Below, one piece after another: positions 21,956 to 36,600 of a stretch of DNA of 64,000 nucleotides (position 1 is the first letter of the stretch; every line of letters starts with the position of its first letter). The position numbers were made by a program, and so were the translations under genes. This DNA comes from Atherinomorus stipes (taxonomy: Eukaryota; Chordata; Actinopteri; Atheriniformes; Atherinidae). The stretch covers positions 451,515-515,514 of the forward strand of contig JALJCO010007085.1 of NCBI GenBank assembly GCA_023101725.1, written 5' to 3'. The notes beneath the pieces are model-generated. The model saw only the letters and a list, made by a program, of their open reading frames with translations, ran no database searches and was not told the origin of the DNA.

Positions 21956-24661
21956 CAGGAACTTGATGAATGACTCTGACACACAGACACGTTTGCTGTG
22001 ACAGTCCAGTGCAGCTGGAGAGAGTTCTGGATGAATAAAGTAGCACAATAAGAAACAGCCTGAGGAGAGGAGAGAAAAAAGAAAGAAGGGAGAGGCAGAT
22101 CAAAGACAGAGGAACAGAAGCAGAGATAAAACAGCACATCTTCCCACCAGCTGCTCGTTGCAGTGTGTGTCGCAGCCAGAGTGACTGAGCAGCAGTCACA
22201 GCTGGAACAAAGACCTATATGTTTCTGCTGAGTTTGGTCAAGTATCTACAATATTATCAAAGTGGCTATGATACAAAAAACTATTGTGCTAAGCATGAAG
22301 ATTCATAATAGTACTAACAATTTGTTGGATTGTTGTTGTGCACTGACAAAGCTCAAAAGCACCCAAAAACAGGCAAGCAAGGAGTCAGACACGAGATGCA
22401 AACAAACGCAAAAACACTATCTTTGTGACTGTCAGATGAAAGCAACTGTCTGATCATGAGAGGCAGCAGGTGGCAAATGACTCTGGTCAGACAAAACAAT
22501 ATGCTGCCAGTACTTGTTGTGTTCGCAGACATGACCTAATGACTCATTCTGCCAGAGTCAGATACAGATGTTCAGCAACCACCAGGTCTTCCTCTTCAAA
22601 AGTGTTACACATATTAAAAATTTCTTTTTTTAATGCTTCTGAGAGCCATTTAGATTCCCTCTTGCATTTGCAAAAACCATCACATATTTAGTACACTAGA
22701 ACTTAAAACCACTTTATGACTGTGCTTTGAGGCCTAAATACTCCTAGGATTCTTCACGTGCCTGGTAAAGTCTATACAGGGTCGTGGAGAGGAGGGTCCG
22801 TCGGCGAGTTGAACCTTGCACTGAGGAGCAATGCGGTTTCTGTCCCGGTCATGGAGCAGTGAATCAGTTGACCAGCGCTACATTCTCTTCAGGGTCTTGG
22901 AGGGAGGCATGGGAGTTCACACAACCAGTCTACATGTGCTTTGTGGATTGGAGAAATTGACTGTCTCCATGGGACCCTGCATGGGGTTCCTGAATGGCTG
23001 GGCCCTGAGCTTGGTCTGCACTGCCACCAGGAAGTCAGATTCATTTCATTGGACAGAATTTCTAGGTGCAGCTGTGGTGTTGATTCACAACCAAGTGTGA
23101 AGCAGCTGGGCTGAGAATCAACACCTCCAGATCCGAGACCAAAGTCCTCAGAATTAAAGTACCTTGGGGTCTTGTTCACAAGTGAGGGAAGGATGAAGCA
23201 GGAGATTGACATGTGGATTGGAGCAGCATCTGCAGTGATGAAGACACAGCAGTCTGCTGTGGTGAAGAGGAGGCTGAGCCAAAGGTGAAGCTCTAGATTT
23301 CCTGGTGGATCTGTGCTCCAGCCCTCACCGGTGGTCATAAGCTGTGGTTAGTGACCAAAAGATTGATATCACTCATACAAGCGGCCAAACTGAGTTTCCT
23401 CTGTAGGGTGGCCGGGCTTTCCCTTACAGAAAGGGTGAGAAGCGCGGCCATCCAGGAGGGGCTCAGAGTGAAGTCGCTGCTCCTCCATATCAAGAGGAGC
23501 CAGATGAAGTGGCTTAGGCTGAACACCTCTCTGGAAAGGCATTAAGAGACATCCCACAAGGACGAGACCTCATGCTAGAGGGAATACACTTCTTGGCTCG
23601 CCTGGGAACGCTTCAGGATCCACCTGGAAGAGCTGACAAATGTGGCCACGGAGAGGGACGTCTGAACTTCCTTGCTTAGGGAGCTGCCCCCCCATGCCCT
23701 TGTCCCTTATACGACCCCGGATAAGGGACAAGAAATTGGATGGACGGGTGGATAAATACTCTTATTTAAATTAGGGGATGACTAAAAATTTGTACCATCC
23801 CTGGAAAAGCTTATTAGTAATCAAAGAAACAGCATGTACAGCAACAGTCAATATTTCCAAATAATGCCAGTCAAAGGTCTGGACACACCAACCTGTACAT
23901 GTGTCCAAGCATTCAGTTGTTACAGATCTAAAATTAATAATTTGTTTTGAAATTTGAACATCACAAATGCCAAAACAAGATTTTGAGATGCCTCAATAAG
24001 CCTAGACTGTATGTAGCAGCAGACAGCTCTGTGTATGCAGCCTGCATGTCAAAACAGAAAAGGCTACTGTAACAGGTAGAATTTTCACTTTTTTTTTGTT
24101 TGTTTTTGTTTGTTTGTTTTTTAATCAAGCATTGGGGAAATTTTACATATTTTTGCAGAACCAATAATACCAAGACTAGTACACAAGGATTATATGACAC
24201 AAAGTATATTGAAATCCTCCTTCGATAAAAAGTTCCAGTTTCAAGCATAAACAGTTTTGAAAAAAGAATACAAACACACACGTGTAAAAAGAAACGTATG
24301 CCCACATGCAAAAAAGAAAATAAGTCGATCCACTGCAGATTTGATAGTATGATTTGGTACAAGGTAATTAGAACATCATGCACGAAAAGGCAGCTTTATG
24401 CCAAACTGGTGTTTAAAAGCTTGCCAGCAGCTAGGATGACAGGATGAAGGACTTTAGGTAGGGTCCCTTCTTATGTTGAGTGCAGTAGTGTGCAAGTAAA
24501 AGAGCTGCTTAAGGCCACCACAGTGTCATGTAAGCTTTGCTAAAATCCACTTTTCCCCCACTTCCTCTCTGAAGTCCAGACTGTCCAGGACTGAGCTGGC
24601 TGTGAGTTTATTCAGTCTTTTCCTGTTCCTCTTACAGGTTTCACAGCCCGGTAGAAGATTG

Positions 24662-24696
<35 letters not shown>

Positions 24697-27600
24697 ATCT
24701 CAGAAGAAATCACTGTGATGTACAGTAGAGGGTCCAGACAATGTGTACCATTAAATAATGTTACTTTAATGTTGCTGAAACTAAACTTCCTCAAGGTTAT
24801 CAACACCTTGTTTGAACCAGAAGATAAATACTAAATAGCAGTGGCAGCTGCTTTAAGGAGTTGTGACGCTTGGCTCAATTAATTACATTTTGGGCTGGAA
24901 CCAAGCCCACACCCAGCAAAACTGATGTGATGTTAAGATAATACATTTTACTAAGTGGTCTAAAAGAGACATGCAATTAGAGCACATCATCTGCAGTTCA
25001 AATAACAACCAGCTTTATCTCAAGTCTCCCTCCTCTATCAGCACTGACTTTTCCTGTCTCTTTACACGATCTGATATTTAATAACGGAAAAGCAGTACAA
25101 ATATGTAGCGAAAAAACAAAAAAAGAGACGTTACGCAACCAAGAAAAAACCACTGTAAAAATGCATTAGTAGTCCTGATATGGTAACATGCTGTAGATCT
25201 CTACACCAACACTCATTCTTTACGTGCATGCCAAGAAAAACAACTCTGAGCCAGGAACTAAGAAAGGCAGTGTCAATACTCACATAAATACACACTCAAG
25301 ATCAAAAAATTTTCAGAAAAGTAACACCTGCATCATGCATAACTGTTATGTAAGCACAGAGCACACAATCACATGATCCCTACAGAGAAATGGTTTAACA
25401 AAAAGATAAACTTTAACTAAAGAGAAACTCAAGCCATGAAAAACAAAAGTACTTGAATATTTTGTCAAGGAGGAGCCAGAAAGTTATGCAATGAAGGACT
25501 AGAAAAGAAAGCAAGAATAAAGGCAAGAGACTTGAACAGAAACGTAGAGGTCAGAGGAGTGTAGTGGAAAGAGAAGATGACTGATGTATCTGTTGAAGGA
25601 GTTTTATAAACACATTTAGGTTTTTAGCTATAAAGACAAAAACAATATGTAAAATTCCAAAACACACATTATAATCACAAAAATATTGCAAGCAGAAATT
25701 GGATGTTATATTTCTGGACTTTTAAATAAGCAAAACTTTGTTGCATTTAGAAAAACACATACAAAGAGACTGAATAATAAAATAAAACTTCCATGACTTC
25801 TGACATTGTTTGGACAGTCGTTTGTTCTCAGCTGACAGGTGAATCAGTCCGTTTCCTTCAGTTTCTTTCAGTCCTTCCTTTAATTCACTTGTCTACACCT
25901 CCAGCCCTCTTCCCTTCACAAACTTTTTATGTTACCTTTTGTTCTGTTTCAGAGTTCATCCTCAACAGGTCTGAGTTTTCAGAAAGGAAAACAGAGATCA
26001 AATCAGACCTGTGCTCATGAATGGGTCAAATTGAAACAGTTTGTGTGTGACAAATGAGAAATAAATGGATGTGGTTTGAAGTGAGCACTGCACAGAAACC
26101 AAGGTATACTGTACTGTGTGTGGCGTCAAGGCTCTTACACTCCTTTATACTGTACAGTATATGTTGCTCAGTCCGGTCACACACGCACACATAATATGAC
26201 ATAATATCTTTTAAAGGAAAGGTGGGCCCTGTGGAAAGCATAAAGGAAGTTCTCTTTGTTCATTTCCTTCCTATCCTGTTCCTGCTAGCATGTGTGTGTT
26301 TGTGTGTGTGTGTTGGTGTCTGAGACAAAACTGAGCCATATCTATGTTGCGATAGAGCTGGGCTGGATTCCAGGAAATAATGGATAAGAATATGAAAACA
26401 CAATCCTTTTAGGTCAACAGCACACACAAACACACACACTGCACTATAATTCCCACAACCACTAGAAAGTAGCACAGGCTCAGCAGAAAGCATACCTGTG
26501 TGCATGAATGTGTCATGCATGCTGTGACCGTCTATAATCCTTTGTGCACCATGAACTCTGGTAAACTGATGGCAGAATGAAACGCAGAGAAATGCAAGTG
26601 CAAGTCAGAAGCAACTAGAAGGCAGAGAGGCACTCAACACAATCTACTAACATGCGAGTTATATCACTATGGAAACGGCTCACTTCGGTTTGTCAGCTTA
26701 TCCATCATGGAAAAAAAAAGATACACAGAAAAAAAAAAAAATCCCCATGACAACCCAGTGAAAAGAATAGTCTGCTGTGAACAGAGCTGGCTGCCTGCTT
26801 TTGATTTCTGTCAAATTTTGCAACCACAGGTAACATTTCCAGATGGATGCTAAAACACCTCACAAAGTCTGAGATTACAGAAGAATTGAAGACAATGTTT
26901 TTTGTTTCTTTTTTTAAATCACAAATCCAGTGGCAAATATGCTTCTCTGGAGGCTAAAATACTAAGATTAGGAAAATAGAGAAACAGGAACCTGATATGG
27001 TTTAAAAGAACTTTTTCTGTGTTTCTGTCTATTGTATCTCATTACTGATGTACAGCTGGCTCTTGGTCACAAGTGCTTTTCACTGCTCACTGCAGTGATG
27101 CACTGAAAAGCATTACAGGGGGATTGCAGTTCAGCTCCTGATGATGTTCTATTGATGATGATGTTCTACACCTTTTACCATCTGTCCTTTTATGCTTTGT
27201 TGGAGGATTCCAACATTAAAAGTACTTTACAAAGTTTTGTCAAGTGGTACAGTACTGTGTGCTTGACTGAAGGATTTCTTAAATAAGCTGGTTATTCATA
27301 AACAGTTTAACATTAATTACTTCCCCTTTTTTATTTCTTAAAGCTGATTTGTGACAAAAGACAACTGTCCCTTTTTTTTGTCCCCGGATTCTTTAAAGCT
27401 ACATGCTTTCTCATCTTCAGTCCCAGACAACACACTCTCTTCCATACAATTTCATATACATTTGGCCTTTCTTTAGACATTTGAGGATCTGAACTAGTTA
27501 AACAGCTGAACAGTTTCAATATTCATCGCAGAGGTGGCTGTGCATGTCTCAGAGTTGCTGGTTGTATAAATGAAATTTAGGAAGATTGTGGAGAAAATGT

Positions 27601-30600
27601 AAAATTCTGATGTAAAATTAGTATCTACACCAGTTTAAAAAAAAATTTAAGGCTTAGGAAATGTATTTTCCTTAAAAGGTAAGTCAACCCAGAATGGTGG
27701 TTTAAAGGTTTTATGTGTAGGTATACGTGGAGCTGAACTCTCTTGGATCATATTCCTGCCTTAATGAGTATTTATATACAGCAAAGTACATTTATGTATT
27801 TATGCAATTTTCAAATGCTGCATATCTTTAACGTTGCATATTTTCAAGGAATGAAAGTAAAATTATGCGCACTTTAGAAAATCCCCATGGCTGGGCTTCA
27901 GACAAACTAAACCAAGCTGATAAGCTGCGCAGGAGATCTCACAAACACGCACATCGGGATGCAGGGTGAAATCAGACTGAATTTGCTTCGCTTCCTGCCC
28001 TCAGGTGTACTGTAGAGCAGGATTATACAGTACAATGCTTCACTAACACCCCACTCATTATGAGCACACACTGACTCAGCCTGCCACAGCGTCAGCTGTG
28101 CATGAACACGCACATGTAACCACTCACAAATGATAATCAGCCCGAGCAAGCGAACTGATACACAAGTGAACACGCAAGCACACACACAAAGTTTTGACAG
28201 CTTGTGAAAAAAAAAAAAAAAAAAAGCATGAGATCCTATTGCAATGAGCCATCATTAACACCCACACCAGCAGTAGAGAAGTGGTGGTTGTTTAATCTAA
28301 AGTAATCTGATGAAGCCAAGCTCTGTGCATCTGTGATGACAGTTTTAGCTGGTGTGTGCACGTCGGTGCACAGATGTGTCCTCGTGTCCAATATCCGAAA
28401 AAGCAGTAATGCTTGAAGTGTGCACTCATGCGTGCTTGTTTATCCTGTAGGCTGACATAAACACCAATCATGATGGTGCTGATGAGGATTTACTTGCACG
28501 GTGTCTGACCTGAATCCATGAGTAACTCAGACCTGAAGGGTGTGTGTGTGTGTCTAAAACCAATGATAGTGATGACAACCTTTACCTCATGACGTCCATT
28601 ACTCCCCGCTAACGCTAACCATACAGCCACAGCTCACTCTGCAGATTACATGTTGGAGTTTACGGACCATTATCATCATTCCCGAAAATGTACTGGAAGG
28701 TTAAGGCATTTCATAAAATACAGTCGCAACAATCACATCGTCTACTAACCGCTTGGTTCCTGTCAGGTAGACGGTAGTTGTGGTTCTGCAGCAACCGGCA
28801 GCCATCCTTGGCCAGCCGCTGGACGGCCTCCAGTCCCAACCGGCTGGTAAGGTCCTCCCGACCACACATGGTCCCCATCCCTCCGTTACCGCCACCGCTG
28901 CCACCACCGTCCCGCAGTGCACACACCCCACCGAGCTGCAACACAGGGGGCATGAAGACGTATCTCAACCCACAGTCCCAAGACATACTGCAAACAGTCA
29001 AGGATGCTTGAAGATCCGAAGTCAGAGCAGTTCAATGTCTATGTCCAAAAGTGGATGGAAATAGTTTGGATGTAATCCAGAAAAGATGCAATGACAAGTT
29101 TGAAGTTGCCCCTTTCTACCCATGAGAGGAGAATGAGAAGAAATTATAACCCTGCTATCTTGTTCTGTTATTCCTGCCTGCCTCTAATTCTATCTATCTA
29201 TTAGAGTAAGTAATTCCCTTTTATCTGTTGCACTTCTGTGTCTGTGTCAGTCTGACTGCGCTGTGTCAGAGGATCTAGCAGAGTATGAGTGAGTGTGTGT
29301 GATTAGAAGTATGAGTGGGCGGGAGAGGGCGTCTGTATGAGAAGCAAGCATGTTAGGGTATGTGTGTGGTGTGTGTCTGTCTCCTCCCTCCAAGAGTTGG
29401 GATTTAGCCCACTGAGGTAGATTAAAAAGTGAATGGATAGAGATATCCAACAGGGATGTCTTAATAAAGGAAGAGAAAGAGAAAGAAGCAGAGAATATAT
29501 TTCATTAAACGAGCTGGAGAAAAGTGGAAAAACTAATGGCTTTATCCTCAGATAAAGTACATGTACTCCCAAGGGTGCTGCAACTGTGATGGTTATCACC
29601 AATGGCGGGCATCCTGATCCGTTTATTTTCCTTGGAAGAGCGACAAAGAGGGTTGTTTCATTTGGCTGAGACTTGGGTAACCCTTCCTGTGGGCTAAACT
29701 ATCCCACGGCACCACTCTCCAGCGGAGGGTAACACACGTACACACTTGCAAAGCATCATTCATTTTGTTTACAAGAAAAACACCGTCCAATGACAAGTCT
29801 TATCTTGTAGGATAGCCACGTACACACACAGACATTATATCACAACCACAGTCCCATGTCCCTGGCTGTTTCCTGTAAACCTGTTGTGGACTTCCTGTCC
29901 TAGACACAGAACACACTGAGATAAACCTGTCTGTGGTCTGTGTGTGCTTGTATTGTGTAGCTGTCATTTTGCCCGCCACTGTGTCCTTCATTTTTCTTTG
30001 AAAACCAAAGCTGTCAGTGGGCTGATGAATAACAGAGACTAAATCAAACCCTTAGCTTATTTCAGCATCTTTGAAGTTCAGAAATTGTGGAACACTCAAT
30101 TTATTATCGAAAACATCAAGAATCATAAAAGACATAGACTTTGGAGTTACTTGTGGTGTACTTGGCGCTTTATGGTTGCATATGTGCTACTGTCCTTGTA
30201 ATAATGTAATCATTTCTGAAACTCACAGTTGTGGTAACACTACAGTAGCAGTGGTTATCAACCCCGCAAAGGGGACTGCGATCAGTTGGCCAGCATCCAC
30301 TGAACCTGACAGTGTTGTGCAGCTGGTGCAGCAATCTGACTGGAACATCCATTGCTCACTTCTAAATCCGCTTAAATGCACTTGTTCATTGGTAGTTGAC
30401 TAGATGTACTGTATATCTAAAAAGAATGCATTGCACTCAAGCTTGACTTGATAGGATGTAATGGGATTTAATGAGACCATGTAGCAATAAAACTGTGATT
30501 CCATCAAGAAAAGTTGAGAAATAGTACAAGACTGTTGATCCTATAGTTCTCAGGAATGATGCTTTGTTTGGTGTCATTGCTCCTTTTCTGTCTGTCTTAC

Positions 30601-33600
30601 TTTATGATTTGGAGATTTTCCATCCCCAGAGGAAACCATTTGGTTTTATCTCGTTTTGGTTACCTTTCTCTGATTTTTATTGAAATTACACTTACTATCA
30701 CCCAACCCAACTCTTCAAGCAGACTAGTAAATGTTTAATCTGGGAGAAGTCAAAAGAGAATTTGGGTGAGTAATAAGTGGGGGAAAACACGTGTTTTTCC
30801 TTTTCTCTTTAAATATTACATGTAAAGACAGTTACTCAATAACTGTGCCATTTGCACTGAGATATACATAACAATGTGTGTGTAATTTTGTTTAAAAAAA
30901 TCTATATATACTGTAGATACCTTTTTTTTGCATTTGTCTTCCTCTCCCCTAATTTCTTTTGCTGTGATGAGAGAATGAATAATTGATGGAGAGAAAGAGG
31001 TTTTGACTGTACAGACATGGGATGAACGAGCAAACAGGCTTCACCCTGTTCTAACCCTTTTTTCTATGTTCAGCCATATGTGTACCTCCACATACAGAAA
31101 ACTTGCACTCAGTGACCTTTAACAGAGACCAAGAAAGTCAGAAGGAGCCAATTATCTTTTATTTTGGATGTTGCAACTTGCAAGCAATCAGCATTTGAAC
31201 TGATCTAGTTGCAGTTTAGTGGACCAGTGTTGGTTTTATTCAGCCCGGTCCCCTCTGGCCTTTTGTTTATTTCATTTTGTGTACAACAGCAATGACAAAG
31301 TGTTCACTGGGTCATATTAAGATGCTGCAATGTCGTTGTAATACAGCTGAAAGACAAAAACAAGCTCAAGACATCATGAACTAATAGGCAGCAGCTGCAT
31401 TTTATAGGTGTGTTATAGTGGATAGAAAGAAAGCGTATCGAGTTAGAACCTCATAGCTTTTCCACATCAGTGCTACTCTTTTCAAATATATTCTAAAAAT
31501 ATAAGCTTCAAGTGATTATTTTCTCAGTGCTGAAGTGTTTGGTTTTGGCAAATGTGTGTTTGTTTTTTTTCTTGTGTGCATTACCGGGCTGCTCTCCTCG
31601 CTGGGTGTGCAAGACCCTTGGTCCCCCGTCTCTGTAGTCTCAGAGTCCTGCTCTGACACTGCAACCAAATAATAGATGAATAACTTCTTACAATCTTGGA
31701 CAACAATGTTTTTGTTACATCCTCTCATAGTGACAAAGTTCTAAAAAAGTCTAAAGAAAAATGCACAAGAAAAGCATTAAGAAAGTACACACGAACTCCA
31801 ACTGCATGCATACGTACAAGCTTTGCGAGTTTTTCGGGCTAAAGCAGCCGCCAATTCACTTTGTACCTGTTTAGAAAAGAAAAAATGAAAATCAGACAGC
31901 ACAAAAAACTAGAAAATGATGAAATAAACTCTCACTTTGATTTAGAGTTATGAAATCAGATTGTTCTCCTTTTCTCATTCTCAGGTTCACAAGCAAAAAC
32001 TGACCGTAGAAGTGAGCCTCTCAAGAGCTTTCATCTGAAGAAACTCACTGCACATGTCCCTGTTGCCTTCAGAGTCTTCCTCTGACCTTGGAGAAAGAGA
32101 CATAGCTTTATTTGCAACTGCAAAGTATTCAATATTCTAATCAAACAGCCCACAGGGCCAAAAGTTCCTTGCAGAGTCGTGGTCCACTCTACATTGCCCT
32201 CTGGCATCACGAGATGAGAACTACAGTGTACACCACAAGAATTTCCTCTGAATATTCAAACAAATGGATGCTTAAATGTAGAAAATTACCATTTTTCTTC
32301 AATCCTAGATTAAAACACCTAAAAATAAAAAATGCCATAATTTCTGTATTGTTTATTACATTAACTGTTTATTTCAGAGCACCCTCCACAAATGAGTAGA
32401 GGTAAACACAAACAGGATAAACACAGCAGATTAATGTACGAATATTGTACTGTCTGCAAAGTTGCATCTGCTCATTTCCCCCTCCATCTGTCTTTGGAGT
32501 TCTGAGCTCTTTTCATCGAGCATCTCTCTGCAAACCCCTTTGCCCCCCTTTCTGTCGCTCTTCATGTGGTTTCATGTAAAAAAGCTCCCAGACACACCCT
32601 TCCATTGATGTTACTGAAGCTCTGTGTATGCGTGGCAGTAAAGCGGCTGGGAGTGCATGTGTTCAGGACGTGTATGGATTTATCTTTTTACTTAAAGCAC
32701 ATGCGCATCTGTGAATACATTTGTGCTTGGCTCCATTTGTGTGTATGTTTAAGTGTGTGTGCTGTAAACAGGTGTTTGTTTTGGGGTAAACTGCATTATT
32801 CCCACAGCAATAATACAGCACTGAAGAGCGTGTCCTCAACAGCAACAGACAGCATTCGTAGGCCCCTTATCCAATATAATCTCTTTAAGAACTACAGTTT
32901 GGATCGCTCTCCAATGCACTGCCTCGCCCCCATGTAGAGCATGCACACGCTCACAGTCTCTCCCTCAAAGCATGCATGCACAAACATCCTCAAACCCATT
33001 TGCATACAATTTGGATTTTATCCACATATCCCAGTAGCTCTTGTAATAGTTGTAGAGGAAAGAAGACGAAGCCCTGTGTGACTTTGTGTGTATACTATAA
33101 TCTGATAAGGGGATGATAGATGTAGAAGCTGGGGAGATAGTGATAACACAATAGCCCTCAGCCTGACACATCAGCTATCAGCTCTGGCACAGAGAAAGAC
33201 AAAAGGCAGGTGGGCCATCGGATGCCTGGAAGGAGTGTGAAAATACCATAAGTTTAATGTCAGCCTCATACTGAAGTGATAAATGCAGTGTTTTCACCTT
33301 CCTTTCAGTATCAAGTAACACTGATGTGTCTAATTGACAAATCTGGCAGAGAACTGGTTGTTGCCCATCAAATGTGGAAGTCCATTACAGATCATAATTT
33401 AATAAAAAAAAATGTCTATTGTGAGTCATCAGAATGAATTTACTCTCATCAGGGTCATTAAGTTTCACTTTCAGCCAGTGAACAGTTGGTAATTTGGTGA
33501 CTCACCATGAGTCTGAATGTACCGGAGCTGGAGGAGAGACACAATAGGAGGTGTGTCACCAATCATTAAGCAGCACACAGCAGTACTGAGGATTAACATG

Positions 33601-36600
33601 ATCTGTGCCTGCACCACCTTCCTACTCACATCACATCAGGATATTCTTGCTCCTAAGAGTTGACTGTCTTGATCCCTGATGCAGATTTCTTAAGTAAGAG
33701 AAGTCTATTCAGCCAATTGAACATGCACAATTTTATTTTGAATGCTGCCAGTCTAACAACGAGCTAAAAGCTTCTGCTATTGTGCAGGGTAGATGCATTC
33801 TCTGTAAAAACTGGTGACTGACTGGTTGCCCTTCCCTGCAGCTAGAATGATCCTGCAGTATTCTGCAGAGTCTGACTTTTTGCCCTTTCTCATTTAAAGT
33901 AGAAAGGGCAATGGATTGTCTAGGACCACAGCACTATGCAAACCAAGCAAGTACATTTCCTCTTCCCAAGCAAGGGTGTCATATTTTAGCTCCTGGCAAT
34001 TTTACTTCCCCAAAAATGCATAGAATAGTGTTTCAAAGACAATAAAACTGGCAACACAATCTATACAGACCGACACAAACCCTTTTCTACTGTAAGCAAT
34101 AAACTACCATCTGACTGTTTCTCATTTACAGTGGGGTATAAAAGCATTTAGTCATCTACTGGTTGTGCAAGTTCTCCTCCTTAGAAAGATGAGAGAGGTC
34201 GTTTTGGTCCTTTTGTGTGAGGGGATTTTTAAATAATATTTGCAAATTATGGCGGAAAATAAGTATTTGGTCACCCACTAACAAGCAAGATTTCCAGCTG
34301 TCACAGACCTGTAACTTGTTCGTGAAAGGAAAACTTTCTTTTTTTTTCAACCTGGACCTTATTTCTAGGAGTTCATACATGCATTTACTCACCGGTGATA
34401 TTTCTGCATCACTTTGAGTCCTTTGAAAGATATTATGTTCAGTCGCCCTTCAGTGTACATCCAGTATAATGGCAGAGACGGGGCAGTCACTATATAAGGC
34501 ATTATCTGCCATAAAATTCCTTCATTTCAGCAATACTTGAAGTAGAATGAACGAACAAATGAGTACTATTGTCCTGTGAGTTCAGAGTTTCACAAATTGT
34601 TATTTTTGTTGTTGTCTGGGTGGCGAGCTGCTCTTCTCAGCTGTACTACGGAAGCGCGCATCGTGAACGTGTGGCCCCGAAAAGCGTGTAGAACAGCCCG
34701 ATAACTAATGGAAAGCTAAATCTGGACTCAGGACAATAGTACTCATTCATTTGTTCATTCTACTGAAAGTATTGGCAATAATCAAGGAGTTTTGCTGGTC
34801 AGATGTCTTCTATAGTGGCTGCCCCATCTCCACCGTTATACTGGATGTACACTGAAGGGCGAATCAACGTAGTATCTTCCGAAGGACGCAAAGTGATACA
34901 GAAATTTTACCGGTGAGTAAATGCACGTACAAACTCCTAGAAATAAGGTCCAGGTTGAAAAAAGAAAAAAGTTATCCCTAAAGAAGATCATCTATCCTCC
35001 ACTCATTACCTGTATTAAAGAACATAAACTTAGCACAAAAAGAACATTTGTGTTTGGTTAGTTACTTCTCCCTTCAAATAATACCAGTTGGTGTTGTATT
35101 ATACATCACTGAACAGCCTGGTCAGCAAACAGAGCCGGGATTATAACCAAGTACCTCCAGTTATTGGAGGTGGACAATGACTGAATTGCCTGACATGAGT
35201 CCAGACCTCAACTCAGTTGAACATTTGAGAAATCAGCTTAGGAGTGCTGTATGTGCCAGAGTGACTAAAACAACCACATTGGTTGACCTTTAAAGGTAAA
35301 GTCCGAAGTTCCCTCCCTGAAAATAAACGTTAGACTTGTGCAAGTGAAATCTGTCTCAAACCGCGCCTTTGGGCCTCTACTCGCTGGCAGTAGTGCGTTT
35401 AAATGCAACTCCCTCTCCCCCTGCCTGTAATTCGCTCTTTCGTTTTGTTTTGGTGTGTTCGGGACGTTTCTGGGTGGAGTTTTCTGTTTATATCACCAGC
35501 CAATGACAGTGCTAAGAGCATGACGCTGTGTGGGAATAAGCTCATGATTGGAGCAGATGCTAGTTACTTGACTCTCGAAGGGAAAAAAAAAAAGAAAGTA
35601 AAACGGAGGATGCACCGGAGAAAAGGTAAGAGCTTATGATGGTGCACGTTGGAAAACCAGAGTTAATATTAGTTTAGCTTTTACCCGCTTCTGAGCTCTG
35701 AAGGAGAGGCTTGAAGCTGAATAGGCTGAAGAACAAGGCAGCTATTCGCCTGAGAGGAAGGGGGGCTCAGTTTGAATACTGTTGTTTGCAAACAGAAGCG
35801 CTGCGGGGACTTTGGACTCTACCTTCAAGAACCAATGAATACAGTCCAACCCAAACTAGTATCATTAAAGCAGGGCAATTAAACGACCAAACACAAATTT
35901 TCTTACTTTTGTGCCAAGTTTACATATGTGGTGTCATACATTAAAAAAGAAAACCATAAAATAGGAAATGACTGAACCTCAATGAAGTGACTGATAGTTA
36001 ATCTTACATGAAGCTTTTATGAGGCTAGCTTGCTTGTGTGAACTGAAAAATAATTGATCGTGATGAAAGTATCAAACTACACATGATGCACCATTAATTA
36101 GTGGCACACTCTTGTTTGGCTTTTAGCAGCAAAGTTCAGGCCATGTAGTCTTCATTTGTACAGAGTTATCAGTAGCAGTGGTATCTCATTAGTTAAAACA
36201 AACAAAATCAGGAAGCCTTTAAGACCAAGCATGCTTGACTGTGAATTTAAAGATGGATGAATTTATCGCAGCAGTTCATCAAGTTTCTGAAGCCAGTTAA
36301 AGAGTCATTTTGGGTATTTTCCTCACAGCTTTGAATGTTCACCTTTTCACAGAAGGATAAATCAGGAGGGAGGGTGTGAGACAGACACCTGCAGAGAAAT
36401 GGCGCGACAGTCAAAGAGAGAGAGAGCAGGAGAGTCAAAGAAAAAGAGAGGGTGCTGCATGCAAAATCACATTTATGGTTCCCTGAAAATGTGAAGCTGC
36501 TTTATGGTTCAAGTGCATTTTCAAGGAGAGACCGGGAAAATTTCAGAGCATGTACAGCACTTGAATGCAATTTTACATTTCTACAGTATGTATTAGTGAA

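Noticed and set aside
22889..23557. Host-gene ORFs on either strand at 22.8-23.6 kb
   Set aside because: The region follows the known layout of an RTE/Rex3-like LINE tail; frames are relic or antisense.
33506..33527. A 22-nt microexon between a good CTCCAG acceptor and GTGAGT donor (minus strand)
   Set aside because: Exon 5 and exon 6 join in perfect phase without it; including 22 nt would shift the frame and break the Epac-like alignment. Probably a chance pair of splice-like sites.
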